A stretch of 64,000 nucleotides of DNA, taken from the NCBI GenBank assembly GCA_017303615.1, contig JAFLCK010000011.1, forward strand, positions 73,050 through 137,049, in the 5' to 3' direction. Under the pieces are notes generated by a model that saw only the letters and a list, made by a program, of their open reading frames with translations, was not told the origin of the DNA and searched no databases. The translations under genes and the position numbers were made by a program. Shown here in pieces: positions 1 to 8,013 of this stretch (position 1 is the first letter of the stretch; every line of letters starts with the position of its first letter). This DNA is from Obscuribacter phosphatis_A. Lineage in GTDB: Bacteria; Cyanobacteriota; Vampirovibrionia; Obscuribacterales; Obscuribacteraceae.

Positions 1-1021
1 AGTAGGGTGCCAACTTGAGACTGTTGATCAAAGCCAACTCATGCTCAAGTTGCTTGAGGTGCACAGAAGAAGAGGTCAGCTCACCGTAGCGCTCTGCGGC
101 ACCACGAAAGACCAGATAACGCAAAAGCTCGCTATAATTCAACGATTTAAGCGAAGGCGGGGCATCGGTAATGCTAGAGGCAATCTGCTCAGACATATGA
201 TAATCAGGCAAAGGCGGATCAAGCCAGCCTAATCTAAACCGACATTGATCGGCGATAAACAGTGAATTCTTGATACCGGTCAGATCATCCCGCCATATAG
301 CCAGCATCTCTTCTGGGGATCTTATATACCAACTGCCGTTAGGGCGCAAGCGTCTACCGGCTTTATCAAGAGTGACTCTATGTTTCAAACAAACAAGAGC
401 ATCATGAATAATGCGATCAGCCGGTCTTGCATAGAAGGCGGAATTAGCAACAACCCAATTCACCCCACTAGAAACAGCCATCTCAATCAAGCGCCTGGCC
501 ACTCGACTTTCCTGGGCTAAATGGTGGTTACAGACCTCAATATAAAAGCGACTGGCAAATACCTCCTTCAGTCTACGCAGATACTTGACAGCACGAGTCT
601 CTTCACCTCTATACAAGGCACTGGCAATAGCGCCATTCTCGTCGCCGGAAAGAACTATCAAGCCATCCGAGTTTGCAAATAAATCATCATATTTGACCCT
701 CGCTTCACCGCGCTCGTTATTCATACGTGACTTACTGATTAGAGAAGAGATATTGCTATAGCCAGTCAAATCGCAAGCCAACAAAACCAGCTGAAACTCG
801 TCCTCCATAATCAGTTCAGCCCCGATAATACCGGCAATACCGGCTTCACGGGCGGACTGTCCAAAACGAGGAATCCCACCAAGATCTAAAGTATCGGTTA
901 AAGCCAGAGCATAAAGACCAACTTCTCTCGCTCTTTCCACCAGGGTTTCAGGTTGATTTGCCCCCGAGAGAAAAGAAAAAGCCGAATGACAGTGAAGTTC
1001 AGCATAGTCGAGAGAAGCCAT
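1..1021 (-). CDS. dnaE2: Error-prone DNA polymerase DnaE2/ImuC, N-terminal part (cut by window edge)
   Basis: Translating the minus strand from ATG 1021 gives an open frame opening MASLDYAELHCHSAFSFLSG and continuing as a PHP domain (ELHCHS, ALTDTLDLGGIPRF). This is the usual start of DnaE-type polymerase alpha subunits; the first residues and the gene order mark the DnaE2 (ImuC) branch. The product would be the catalytic polymerase of the ImuA-ImuB-DnaE2 mutasome that copies damaged templates. Only about 340 codons lie in the window and the polymerase core is outside. The start sits 1 nt after the imuB stop (TGA-T-ATG), with GGAGGG about 14 nt upstream inside imuB, so it is probably translationally coupled. 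In the PHP motif the residue after LTD is Thr where DnaE usually has His or Arg, which suggests a degenerate metal site. Confidence 0.9.
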   Translation of the reverse strand, partial: MASLDYAELHCHSAFSFLSGANQPETLVERAREVGLYALALTDTLDLGGIPRFGQSAREAGIAGIIGAELIMEDEFQLVLLACDLTGYSNISSLISKSRMNNERGEARVKYDDLFANSDGLIVLSGDENGAIASALYRGEETRAVKYLRRLKEVFASRFYIEVCNHHLAQESRVARRLIEMAVSSGVNWVVANSAFYARPADRIIHDALVCLKHRVTLDKAGRRLRPNGSWYIRSPEEMLAIWRDDLTGIKNSLFIADQCRFRLGWLDPPLPDYHMSEQIASSITDAPPSLKSLNYSELLRYLVFRGAAERYGELTSSSVHLKQLEHELALINSLKLAPY

Positions 1022-1022
1022 A

Positions 1023-2684
1023 TCAATCGAAAACACCCTCCACATACCAGGACTGTTCTTGGTGATCAAAGACCAAAAGAACAGTCATAAAAGCAGGTAA
1101 GTCCGACTTCTTATCTGGTGTAGATCGGCTAGGCTTTCTTCTAGAAAGCTTATCAAGCAAAGCTACATAATAAGACTTACGCACCGGCACTTCCCACCAT
1201 AAGCCCGAAATACGCTCAGGCATAGTGACTCGACTAATTTGATACCACTGCCCCTTATACGTAACGGCAGTAGGAACACTATGAGAAGCCGAAAGAGACG
1301 AATCACTATCTCCTTTGACACTACTGACAAAAACCGGCATAGCCGGCACATGACGCTTAAGCACAAGACCAGGCATCAAGTTATCCTTTCCAGGTGTACC
1401 AAGACACTTATCGACATACGCACTATCAACCGGTAGGAATTCAGACGGCAGGGATCGGCTCAAGACCGGCTGCCAGAAGCCTGAATTTTCAATCAAATGA
1501 CCATCTGAAGCCAGAGGCCTAACCAGAGCGGTCTCGCCAAGGCGAGAGGATAATCTTTGCATCAGAAGTAAAACAGAATTATCATTGACCTCCTTTTCAT
1601 TATTTCGAGACGAACCCAATTTAGTGTGAATCTGTTCAAAAGCCTCACGACTAAAGCGTGAAACAATCAGCCTGATTGCTGTAAACTCGCGTTTGAGAGG
1701 TTTTGACTCAAGCGATAAGCGCACAACATCAAGAAGAAATCGACTATTTACTGATGGTCGAAGCAGCTTGATCGCTCTCTCGTCAAACAGATCATTGTCA
1801 TTATAAAATCGCAAAGTAAGTTCATCGGCAGACAGTCCTTCTTTGAGAAGCTCGGCAGAAAGCTTATCGAGCATGCTTTTTAAGATGAAGAGAGTTTCTT
1901 TGAGCGAATCTAGAGCAGAGCCGATATCGAAAAAAACATCAAAACTTTTCTCGACAAAAGGTAAAGATGGAGAGAAAGGGTCTGACGCACCAGCTAACTC
2001 GTAAGCCGAGATAACATCAGAAGAAAATCGTCCTTCGTAAGAAACCTTGGGAAGAGCAAGCATCTGAGCAATTGTTTTAATACCCAGAGCCTCAAGATTA
2101 GCCAGGGACTCGGGAGAGAGAGGCAAAAGACTAATCGGCAAAGGCGCCATAAAGTCGCAGTCTTGACCAGCCGGAACAATTGTCCATCGCTTCTTAAGCG
2201 AACTGCTGGCTATCCTTGCAGTAAAAGCGCAACCAGCGATGCCGACACGCCCGTCAACAAAACCATTACGACTAGCCAACTTAAGTAAATCTCGGCAAAG
2301 CTTGCCTTCGCCGCCCAAGTGATCAAGTCCCTGAGCATCGAGGAAGAAGATACCAGGCTCAGCGCAACCGATCCTTGGTGATAGTGCAATGAGTTCTCCC
2401 GCCAATTTCTTCTGCGCACTCTTGTATAACTTGTCATCATAAGCCCTCCAGATCAATTGCGAACAAACAGCCCTAGCCTCGGTAAAAGTCATAGACGGCT
2501 CAACACCGGCTTTGCTAGCCGAAGCGGAGCAAAGCAAGACCTTACAGCGACCAATATTTAAATTTTCTTGCGATGAAGAAAGAAGAACAAAAGGACGATC
2601 TTTCAATTCATCTCTTTTTTGATGTACGACGATCGGGAACCGGGGGATGCGTAAACAAGCGATTCGAGACATAAGGAGAGACAC
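1023..2684 (-). CDS. imuB: ImuB, inactive Y-family polymerase-like mutasome hub
   Basis: 553 aa. The N-terminus (IACLRIPRFPIVV) and the little-finger/thumb layout match ImuB/DinB-like proteins. Y-family polymerases carry a SxDE catalytic motif. Here the equivalent stretch at about residues 111-125 reads GIFFLDAQGLDHLGG, without the acidic pair, as expected for ImuB, which is a non-catalytic adaptor linking DnaE2, ImuA and the beta clamp. The gene overlaps the end of imuA by 77 nt and is followed after 1 nt by dnaE2, so the three form one operon. A second in-frame ATG four codons in (MSRIACLRIPRF) is an equally possible start. Function is assigned by family and context; the beta-clamp-binding peptide was not located. 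Confidence 0.9.
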   Translation of the reverse strand: MSLLMSRIACLRIPRFPIVVHQKRDELKDRPFVLLSSSQENLNIGRCKVLLCSASASKAGVEPSMTFTEARAVCSQLIWRAYDDKLYKSAQKKLAGELIALSPRIGCAEPGIFFLDAQGLDHLGGEGKLCRDLLKLASRNGFVDGRVGIAGCAFTARIASSSLKKRWTIVPAGQDCDFMAPLPISLLPLSPESLANLEALGIKTIAQMLALPKVSYEGRFSSDVISAYELAGASDPFSPSLPFVEKSFDVFFDIGSALDSLKETLFILKSMLDKLSAELLKEGLSADELTLRFYNDNDLFDERAIKLLRPSVNSRFLLDVVRLSLESKPLKREFTAIRLIVSRFSREAFEQIHTKLGSSRNNEKEVNDNSVLLLMQRLSSRLGETALVRPLASDGHLIENSGFWQPVLSRSLPSEFLPVDSAYVDKCLGTPGKDNLMPGLVLKRHVPAMPVFVSSVKGDSDSSLSASHSVPTAVTYKGQWYQISRVTMPERISGLWWEVPVRKSYYVALLDKLSRRKPSRSTPDKKSDLPAFMTVLLVFDHQEQSWYVEGVFD

Positions 2685-3429
2685 TCACCTCCAGACTCTT
2701 ACCCCCACCACTAACTCCCATTCCAGCTCGAAGAATCGCCCGCGCGATAGTACTGCGAATAGTGGGAGTAATAGATATCGGACCGTCGACACCATACTCA
2801 ATACGCACCGGCTCTACGAAACCAAAATCAACTCTGCCTGCTGCAGACGAAACAGGCGATGAAAACTTGCCCATCTCTGAATCGGATGAAAGGGAGTCAT
2901 CATCCCGAAGCACAATCAAAGAAGTGTTGGATCTCTCCAAGGACCTCTTAAGTCTTGCATGAACACTGCTTGTGATGACTCCCCTTTCCGCCAGATCGAG
3001 AATGACCACATCAAAAGCTTGAGAGCGAATCAATTGCTCACAGGCCCAGAGTGCATTCTTCGTATAATCTAATCCAGCCTCTCTCTCCGGTATGGTTACC
3101 CCACCTCTCAAGACCCAGAATCTTCCTTCATTCTTGTTACCAACATCACACCAGTCGGATGCGAGCAGCCTGTCAAAAGTGTCGATATAAACGATATTCA
3201 GACCGGACGCACACCATCTAGAGCAAAGGGTTCTTAAGACCGATGTTTTTCCTGAAGATGACGAACCAAACCATTCGGTCAAATGTCTTCTAACAAGAGC
3301 AGGACTGAGAACATCCAGAAAGCTCAACCCGGTTTTGAGAGCCCTCACACTCTCTCCGGGAGAAAGCCACTTTCCTGGGAACAACTGTTCCAGTTCTTTT
3401 CTTAAATTAGCGACACCGACCTGGACCAT
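2608..3429 (-). CDS. imuA: ImuA, RecA-like mutasome accessory protein
   Basis: 273 aa with a RecA/SulA-like fold. A Walker A motif GSSSSGKT lies at residues 55-62, followed by a hydrophobic Walker-B-like strand (FDVVILDLAERG, around residue 140). Members of this family sit upstream of imuB and dnaE2 and act in damage-induced mutagenesis. ImuA is the first gene of the cassette; the promoter and operator candidate lie 59-87 nt upstream. AAAGGAGG is found about 14 nt before ATG 3429, a rather long spacing, but no alternative start codon lies between them. The C-terminal 25 codons are read in a second frame as the start of imuB. Confidence 0.88.
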   Translation of the reverse strand: MVQVGVANLRKELEQLFPGKWLSPGESVRALKTGLSFLDVLSPALVRRHLTEWFGSSSSGKTSVLRTLCSRWCASGLNIVYIDTFDRLLASDWCDVGNKNEGRFWVLRGGVTIPEREAGLDYTKNALWACEQLIRSQAFDVVILDLAERGVITSSVHARLKRSLERSNTSLIVLRDDDSLSSDSEMGKFSSPVSSAAGRVDFGFVEPVRIEYGVDGPISITPTIRSTIARAILRAGMGVSGGGKSLEVSVSPYVSNRLFTHPPVPDRRTSKKR

Positions 3430-3487
3430 AGCTGGCGCTATAGCCTCCTTTCTATCTAGTTAAAAACTGCATTTCCCCGATGAAGAA

Positions 3488-3516
3488 ATTAAACCATACA
3501 GCCGTATGGTAGTCAA
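3488..3516 (-). promoter_or_regulatory. imuA promoter with operator-like inverted repeat between -35 and -10
   Basis: On the minus strand TTGACT (3511-3516) and TTTAAT (3488-3493) are separated by 17 bp, an ideal sigma-70 spacing. The 18-bp inverted repeat ACCATACGGCTGTATGGT (3493-3510; 7-bp perfect arms, 4-bp centre) fills the spacer and touches the first base of the -10. A repressor bound here would block RNA polymerase. Because the downstream operon is a DNA-damage mutagenesis cassette, LexA is the obvious candidate, but the arms do not match the E. coli, Gram-positive or cyanobacterial LexA consensus, so the identity is inferred. Confidence 0.65.
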
Positions 3517-3545
3517 CCTTTTTCTTTGCCGATTTTATATAAAGT

Positions 3546-5432
3546 CTATATAGCAGCTAAAACAGTGAAATTGAAGGTAGAACCAAGACCAGCCGTACTT
3601 TGCGCCCAGATTCTACCGCCATGTAGATTAACGATAGCCCGGCAAATCGCCAGGCCCAGGCCCGAGCCCCCTTTTTCTTTATGGTCGGCAGAACTGGCTT
3701 GGGCAAATCGTTCAAAAATCGAATCAAGCTTATCGGCAGGAATACCGGGTCCCTGATCGGTGACGCTAATCTTTATATATTCACCTTCAGGCATGGCGCT
3801 GAGCGTAACGCGGCAGCCTGGCTCAGAAAACTTGACGGCATTGGAGACAAGATTGAAAAGAACCCGACTCAGTTTATCTCGATCGGCAAAAACCTTATAA
3901 CTAGTCTGATTGATCTTCAAAGCGATGCGACTTTCTTTCATCCACTGACCCAGACTCAATTCCACCTCTTGGAAAAGCTCACCGACGGCTACCTCTTCTA
4001 TCTCTAGAGGCATGGTGCCGGAATTGATTTTCTCGATATCGAGTAAGTCGTTAATAAGATTCATCATGCGTGTGCTATTGCGATCAGCCATTTCCACCAG
4101 TTCGCAACCACGATCGCTCAGCGCCCCCAAGCGACCGGCTTGCAAAAGCTCAAGCAAACCTCTGATGGTGGCTAGAGGTGAACGTAGATCGTGGGTGAGC
4201 ATGGCAGTAAACTCTTGCTTGGCTTTCTCCAGCTCTTTACGCTCACTGATATCGTGAATAACACAAAACAAAGAGCGATCAGCCTCCGACCACTGACCAC
4301 TCCAAAGTGTAGTGAGCGGTTCAGCCGAATCTTTGCCAGCTTTATTGCCGGCTTTATTGCCGGTGCGGCGATAGAGCCTCAGTTCAACGGTATTACCTTC
4401 GGTGCCCCTACTTTTCTCACTTTTACTCTTGAGCCCCTGATACCAGGCAAGGGCAATTTCTTTATCAGCCGGATGCAGGTACTCAATAAATCGTGAAGCG
4501 ATAAGTTCATCACTATAGAGTCCAAAGAGTTCTTCACCGGCTGGATTAATAGAAAGGAAGCAACCCTTATCATCGATGGCGCAAATGGTATCACGGGCAT
4601 TATTGACAATCGCCCCCTGCTTACGCAAAAGTGCATTGAGTTCGGTGGCCATTGTAGAAAGGGCTCTCGATAGTGAAGCTATTTCATCACCGCCGCTCAG
4701 AGGAAGAAGCGGCCTACCCGTACCAAGTTTAGAGACCTCGCGTCCGAGATAGCCCAATCGACTGGTCACCCGCCCCACCAAAAAGACAACCAGTATGACG
4801 CTGAAAATGACATGAGCAGCCATTGCCACCACAAATATACTAATTGTGCGCTGCCGGTACTCACGCAAGCGCACCGGCGAATTCTTGAGAAATTCCTCTT
4901 CTTCATGTTCAACCAGGAAAAATTCCTGTGAAAGCATCTGCTTATAAAGTTGCTTCAGTTGCTTCTCTTTGTCTTTGTGATTGGCAAAAACTTCTTCTAC
5001 TTTGCCGGCACGCAAATCTAGGCAGTTCTTATCAAGCAGAGCCTCGGCTTCATCAATGGCAGCCATCGCTTCTTTGGCACATTTGACCAACTTCTCATTC
5101 TTTCCCGAGAGGTTAATCAAATAGGTGTACTGCTCTCTCAGTCCATTGAAAGTCTTTTTATAGCTCTGGCTCAGGAAGGAACTACTGAGCCAAGTCCCGC
5201 GAGAAGCGGAAGAAACTGTATTCCAGACTTCGTATATATTGCGTGATATCTGATTGATCTGATCTGAAACCGCGCGGGAGCGATTTGCTCGTTCAGCCTC
5301 TTCTTCGGCTTGTTTCTGCAAATCGAGCAAGAGCCAGGCGGAACCAACTTCAAAGAGCAGCGGCACTGAAATTAGAATGAGAGCTTTTGCCGTCAGAGAC
5401 AGTCTCAATTTAAATTTCCCTTTGCAAGGCAC
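3546..5432 (-). CDS. Membrane sensor histidine kinase (4-helix sensor, HAMP, PAS, HisKA, HATPase)
   Basis: 628 aa from GTG 5432. Order: TM1 (about 12-37), extracytoplasmic helical/coiled-coil sensor (40-190), TM2 (196-220), HAMP (221-272), PAS (273-395), H-box LTHDLRSP with phospho-accepting His414, N-box FNLVSNAVKF, and G boxes DQGPGIPADKL and GSGLGLAI. It would autophosphorylate and hand phosphate to a response regulator; the divergently transcribed regulator at 5510 is the natural partner. Between PAS and kinase lies a 12-bp perfect tandem duplication (4339-4362) encoding NKAGNKAG. An alternative TTG start at 5408 has AAGGGA about 9 nt upstream, better than the weak site before GTG 5432, and would still keep TM1. 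The signal sensed cannot be read from sequence. Confidence 0.9.
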   Translation of the reverse strand: MPCKGKFKLRLSLTAKALILISVPLLFEVGSAWLLLDLQKQAEEEAERANRSRAVSDQINQISRNIYEVWNTVSSASRGTWLSSSFLSQSYKKTFNGLREQYTYLINLSGKNEKLVKCAKEAMAAIDEAEALLDKNCLDLRAGKVEEVFANHKDKEKQLKQLYKQMLSQEFFLVEHEEEEFLKNSPVRLREYRQRTISIFVVAMAAHVIFSVILVVFLVGRVTSRLGYLGREVSKLGTGRPLLPLSGGDEIASLSRALSTMATELNALLRKQGAIVNNARDTICAIDDKGCFLSINPAGEELFGLYSDELIASRFIEYLHPADKEIALAWYQGLKSKSEKSRGTEGNTVELRLYRRTGNKAGNKAGKDSAEPLTTLWSGQWSEADRSLFCVIHDISERKELEKAKQEFTAMLTHDLRSPLATIRGLLELLQAGRLGALSDRGCELVEMADRNSTRMMNLINDLLDIEKINSGTMPLEIEEVAVGELFQEVELSLGQWMKESRIALKINQTSYKVFADRDKLSRVLFNLVSNAVKFSEPGCRVTLSAMPEGEYIKISVTDQGPGIPADKLDSIFERFAQASSADHKEKGGSGLGLAICRAIVNLHGGRIWAQSTAGLGSTFNFTVLAAI

Positions 5433-5509
5433 CTGTATAGTTTAGCGCCTATGATTTATATTGATGGGTATTGCTGGATAATCAGACGGAAAGATGCCCC
5501 AAATTTTCT

Positions 5510-6187
5510 ATGCCCAAAATACTATACGTTGAAGACGATAAAGATCTCAGTTCGATGGTGAGAGAATGGCTTCAGGCTGAGAATTTCAGCCTTGAGATAG
5601 TCCATGACGGTGCCCTTGGCTGGGAATATCTGAGACAAGGTGAATATGACCTGATCATTCTAGACTGGCAGTTGCCGGGCATGGATGGAGTGGAAATATT
5701 GCGACGCTACCGCAATATGAAAGGTATGACGCCGGTCTTGATGCTCACCGGCAAAGGCACTATAGACAGCAAAGAAGAAGGGTTTGAAGCCGGTGCTGAT
5801 GATTATCTGACCAAGCCCTTTAGTATGAAAGAACTCTCGGCAAGACTGCGAGCTCTGATGAGACGCCCCTCAATGATGGCTTCATCAACCATAAAAGTAA
5901 GAGATATCGAGTTGGATCCCATAAAGCATACAATTACCAAAGGTGGGCAAGAGCTGCATCTATTGCCGAAAGACTTCTCACTCTTAGAGTTCTTCATGAA
6001 AAATCCGGACAAGGTCTACAGCACCGAAGCGCTGATGATGCGAGTTTGGAACAGCGATGCCGAAACCGGAACCGATGCTCTGCGCACTGCCATCAAAAGA
6101 CTGCGTAAAGCTCTTGATGAAGGTGATGAGAACAACTCGGTAATCGAGAATATCCCTAGAATCGGCTACAGACTGCGCTCAAAATAA
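5510..6187 (+). CDS. OmpR/PhoB-type response regulator
   Basis: 225 aa from ATG 5510. The receiver domain has the acidic pair D9/D10, phospho-acceptor D52 in ILDWQLPGMDG and K102 in LTKPFS. The C-terminal winged helix (about 130-222) has the PhoB-type pattern ending PRIGYRLR. It probably binds DNA after phosphorylation by the kinase encoded divergently at 3546-5432. A frame extends upstream to TTG 5471 but the receiver fold begins right at MPKILYVEDD, so ATG 5510 is preferred. Its ribosome-binding site is weak. The 77 nt between the two starts must hold both promoters; the AT-rich TATGATTTATATTG around 5449-5462 is the likeliest -10 region. Confidence 0.9.
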   Translation: MPKILYVEDDKDLSSMVREWLQAENFSLEIVHDGALGWEYLRQGEYDLIILDWQLPGMDGVEILRRYRNMKGMTPVLMLTGKGTIDSKEEGFEAGADDYLTKPFSMKELSARLRALMRRPSMMASSTIKVRDIELDPIKHTITKGGQELHLLPKDFSLLEFFMKNPDKVYSTEALMMRVWNSDAETGTDALRTAIKRLRKALDEGDENNSVIENIPRIGYRLRSK

Positions 6188-6222
6188 TCAGAATTTGCTC
6201 TTAGAAAGCCAAGTCTCTGATT

Positions 6223-6813
6223 TCAGTGACCAAAGACTCTTTTCGGTAGTTTCCAGTCTTTGCGAGTGCGAAGCTTATAGCAAACGAAGGTTTTCAGCTC
6301 TTTGATAGTTAGTTTACTAGCCAGAGTCTGCCAGAGAATCTTGCGAGGCTTATTGCGCAAGCCCCGGTCAAGATCAAAATACTCCATCAGTTCGATTGCT
6401 TCTTCTCTCCAGAGTAACTGGGCAATGGCCAAAGCATCGAGTGCTTCGTTATTGAGCCTGGCGGGCCAAATTTCATCGGCATAAGGCTTGCCGTCGCGCA
6501 GCCCTACCGAAATCAGCCCCCATTTGGCCGGGACAATCTTTACAGCCTCTTCCACATGTCTTTCATCGGCAACCAGAGTCATTTTTTCAAAGACTTTGCC
6601 GTAAAAGTCTCGCTGCCTGGGCAAGCGCACTAAATTATCGCGGGCGCTTTTGATTTCATAGCCATGCAAAATATCGCCTATCACCGCCACGTCGACCCGC
6701 ACTTCACCGCGAGCCAGTTCAAGCTCATCGACCACCCTATGACCAGGGTTACCGGCTAGAACACGCCTTATTTCAGTTTGATAGAGAAGGTGACGGACAT
6801 CTAGTTCATTCAT
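6223..6813 (-). CDS. Sce7726-family protein (nuclease-like fold)
   Basis: 196 aa. The arrangement VVDELELARGEVRVDVAVIGD then HGYEIKSARD and LPRQRDFYGKVFEKMTLV is characteristic of the Sce7726 family. The E...D...EIKS spacing recalls the PD-(D/E)xK nuclease core, so a nucleic-acid-cleaving or binding role is possible, but no function is established. It stands alone, convergent with the response regulator (36 nt gap). The gap carries no clear rho-independent terminator. The C-terminus is rich in Lys/Arg (KLRTRKDWKLPKRV). Confidence 0.75.
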   Translation of the reverse strand: MNELDVRHLLYQTEIRRVLAGNPGHRVVDELELARGEVRVDVAVIGDILHGYEIKSARDNLVRLPRQRDFYGKVFEKMTLVADERHVEEAVKIVPAKWGLISVGLRDGKPYADEIWPARLNNEALDALAIAQLLWREEAIELMEYFDLDRGLRNKPRKILWQTLASKLTIKELKTFVCYKLRTRKDWKLPKRVFGH

Positions 6814-7145
6814 CTCGACAATCTTAATTTAGTCGCCAGCAGAAAAGAATAAAAACTCAATTTCACTGTCATTGCTATAGTCGAGCATATTGAGCACTTG
6901 TTAGTTAATTGGTGAGGGGCCAGCCCTGGAAAGTCTTGGTTTTTAAGACTGAGTAATGGATGGTGTCAGGACCCCCCTCTGAGAAAAATATTAGCAAATA
7001 CCAGAAGAAGATTTATCGAAAATAGCACCTTGTCAAGCAGAATTAACCCCTGCTATTTTGCCTGAACCGACAGGAACCCAAGAGGAGCTAAATTTTTCTT
7101 GGCTCCAAAACTTATCAGCCGATCGAGGTAGAAAATTTAGCTAGC
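6814..7145. other. Intergenic stretch of about 330 nt with a foldable element
   Basis: No convincing ORF. On the plus strand a nested set of complementary arms can be drawn: GAGGGG (6914-6919) with CCCCTC (6974-6979), CCTG (6925-6928) with CAGG (6967-6970), and AGTCTT (6932-6937) with AAGACT (6945-6950). This could be a small structured RNA or a 3' processing element, but no known RNA family was recognised. A TTGACA on the minus strand (7031-7036) has no good -10 at 16-18 bp. The rest appears featureless. Confidence 0.3.
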
Positions 7146-8003
7146 CTAAGGAGCCAAATCGCCTCGGCCAATTGAGTTGAGATATTGCTTGAAACTGGCA
7201 ACCAGGTCAAAACCATCGAGTTCTGCGCGTGGGCTAAAGGCTGACACTCTATTAAAGCGACTTTCTAAATTGCCGTCACGCATAGGTCGTCCGGCATAGC
7301 TAAAAACCCGATTGGAGCTGCGATTGACTAGTTCACCATCTTGCAAAATGCCATAGTGGTTGAGCGACTCTTGCTGAAACTGATCGGCTATCTGCCCTGT
7401 GCCTGCCGAAGTTTCGGTGATCACATAATGAGTGCGGGTGACTAATCCAGACTGGTCTGCGGCTTCCAGACGCCTTGAAACAGCCATGAAGCGAACCATC
7501 TTCGAGCCCGACATCGAATCAGTCTCAGCGGGCAAGACATTGGCCTGCCAGATGCCACCTTGCTTATCTACCTGGTGACCAAAAGTGACCACCATACGAT
7601 TATCAACCCAGCTTTGCTGATTAGATCTATAGCCGGTATTCAAGTCTGTAGCAGAGAGGGTCATGTCACCCTGCTTAGACCAAGTGCCGGCCATCCAATT
7701 AGGTATCTGGAACCATTCCACATACTTTTGCACTTTGGGCTGGTAGTACTGCTGACCGTAACGTGTCGCCGAAGAACTGAGAAGTTGCCCCGGATAAGGA
7801 CTTTGTTGATAAGGACTCTGTTGACCCAAACTCTGTTGACCAAAGTTCTGTTGAGAAGAAAGAGGCGGCATATACTCGGCATGACTGATGCCGCCTTGAA
7901 TAGTTTCAGCCCGCCCAGGCATAGACCAGAGCAAAGAGCAGAGCAAAGAAAGAAAGAGAACCAAAAGACAAAAACTTGACTTGAGGGCTAGGGAAAGACT
8001 CAT
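7146..8003 (-). CDS. Secreted Gln-rich protein of unknown function
   Basis: 285 aa. A clear Sec signal peptide (about residues 9-31, ending GRAET) is followed by a low-complexity Gln/Pro/Tyr/Ser stretch encoded by four 15-bp units (7793-7852). A folded C-terminal part follows from about residue 95, opening WFQIPNWMAGTWSKQG; this W-x-GTW start is reminiscent of lipocalin-like beta barrels but not diagnostic. The start has AGGA 8 nt upstream. It lies 10 nt behind the TPR membrane protein at 8014, so the two are probably co-transcribed. I do not recognise the family. Confidence 0.75.
   Translation of the reverse strand: MSLSLALKSSFCLLVLFLSLLCSLLWSMPGRAETIQGGISHAEYMPPLSSQQNFGQQSLGQQSPYQQSPYPGQLLSSSATRYGQQYYQPKVQKYVEWFQIPNWMAGTWSKQGDMTLSATDLNTGYRSNQQSWVDNRMVVTFGHQVDKQGGIWQANVLPAETDSMSGSKMVRFMAVSRRLEAADQSGLVTRTHYVITETSAGTGQIADQFQQESLNHYGILQDGELVNRSSNRVFSYAGRPMRDGNLESRFNRVSAFSPRAELDGFDLVASFKQYLNSIGRGDLAP
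7793..7852. repeat. Four 15-bp coding tandem repeats
   Basis: Units start at 7793, 7808, 7823 and 7838; the first reads GATAAGGACTTTGTT, and all end CTGTT or TTGTT. They keep the reading frame of the secreted protein and give pentapeptides of the type Q-S/N-x-x-Q on the minus strand. Units 1 and 2 differ by a single base, which suggests recent duplication. Confidence 0.85.
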
Positions 8004-8013
8004 TCACCAATTC

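Noticed and set aside
1023..2684. Active Y-family polymerase (DinB)
   Set aside because: The SxDE catalytic motif is missing and the gene sits in an imuA-dnaE2 cassette, typical of ImuB.
7031..7036. Minus-strand TTGACA as a -35 box
   Set aside because: No acceptable -10 at 16-18 bp and no gene or RNA clearly starting from it.
7560..7979. 139-codon plus-strand frame opposite the secreted Gln-rich protein
   Set aside because: Antisense shadow; its repeats are only the reverse of the 15-bp units, no start signal.
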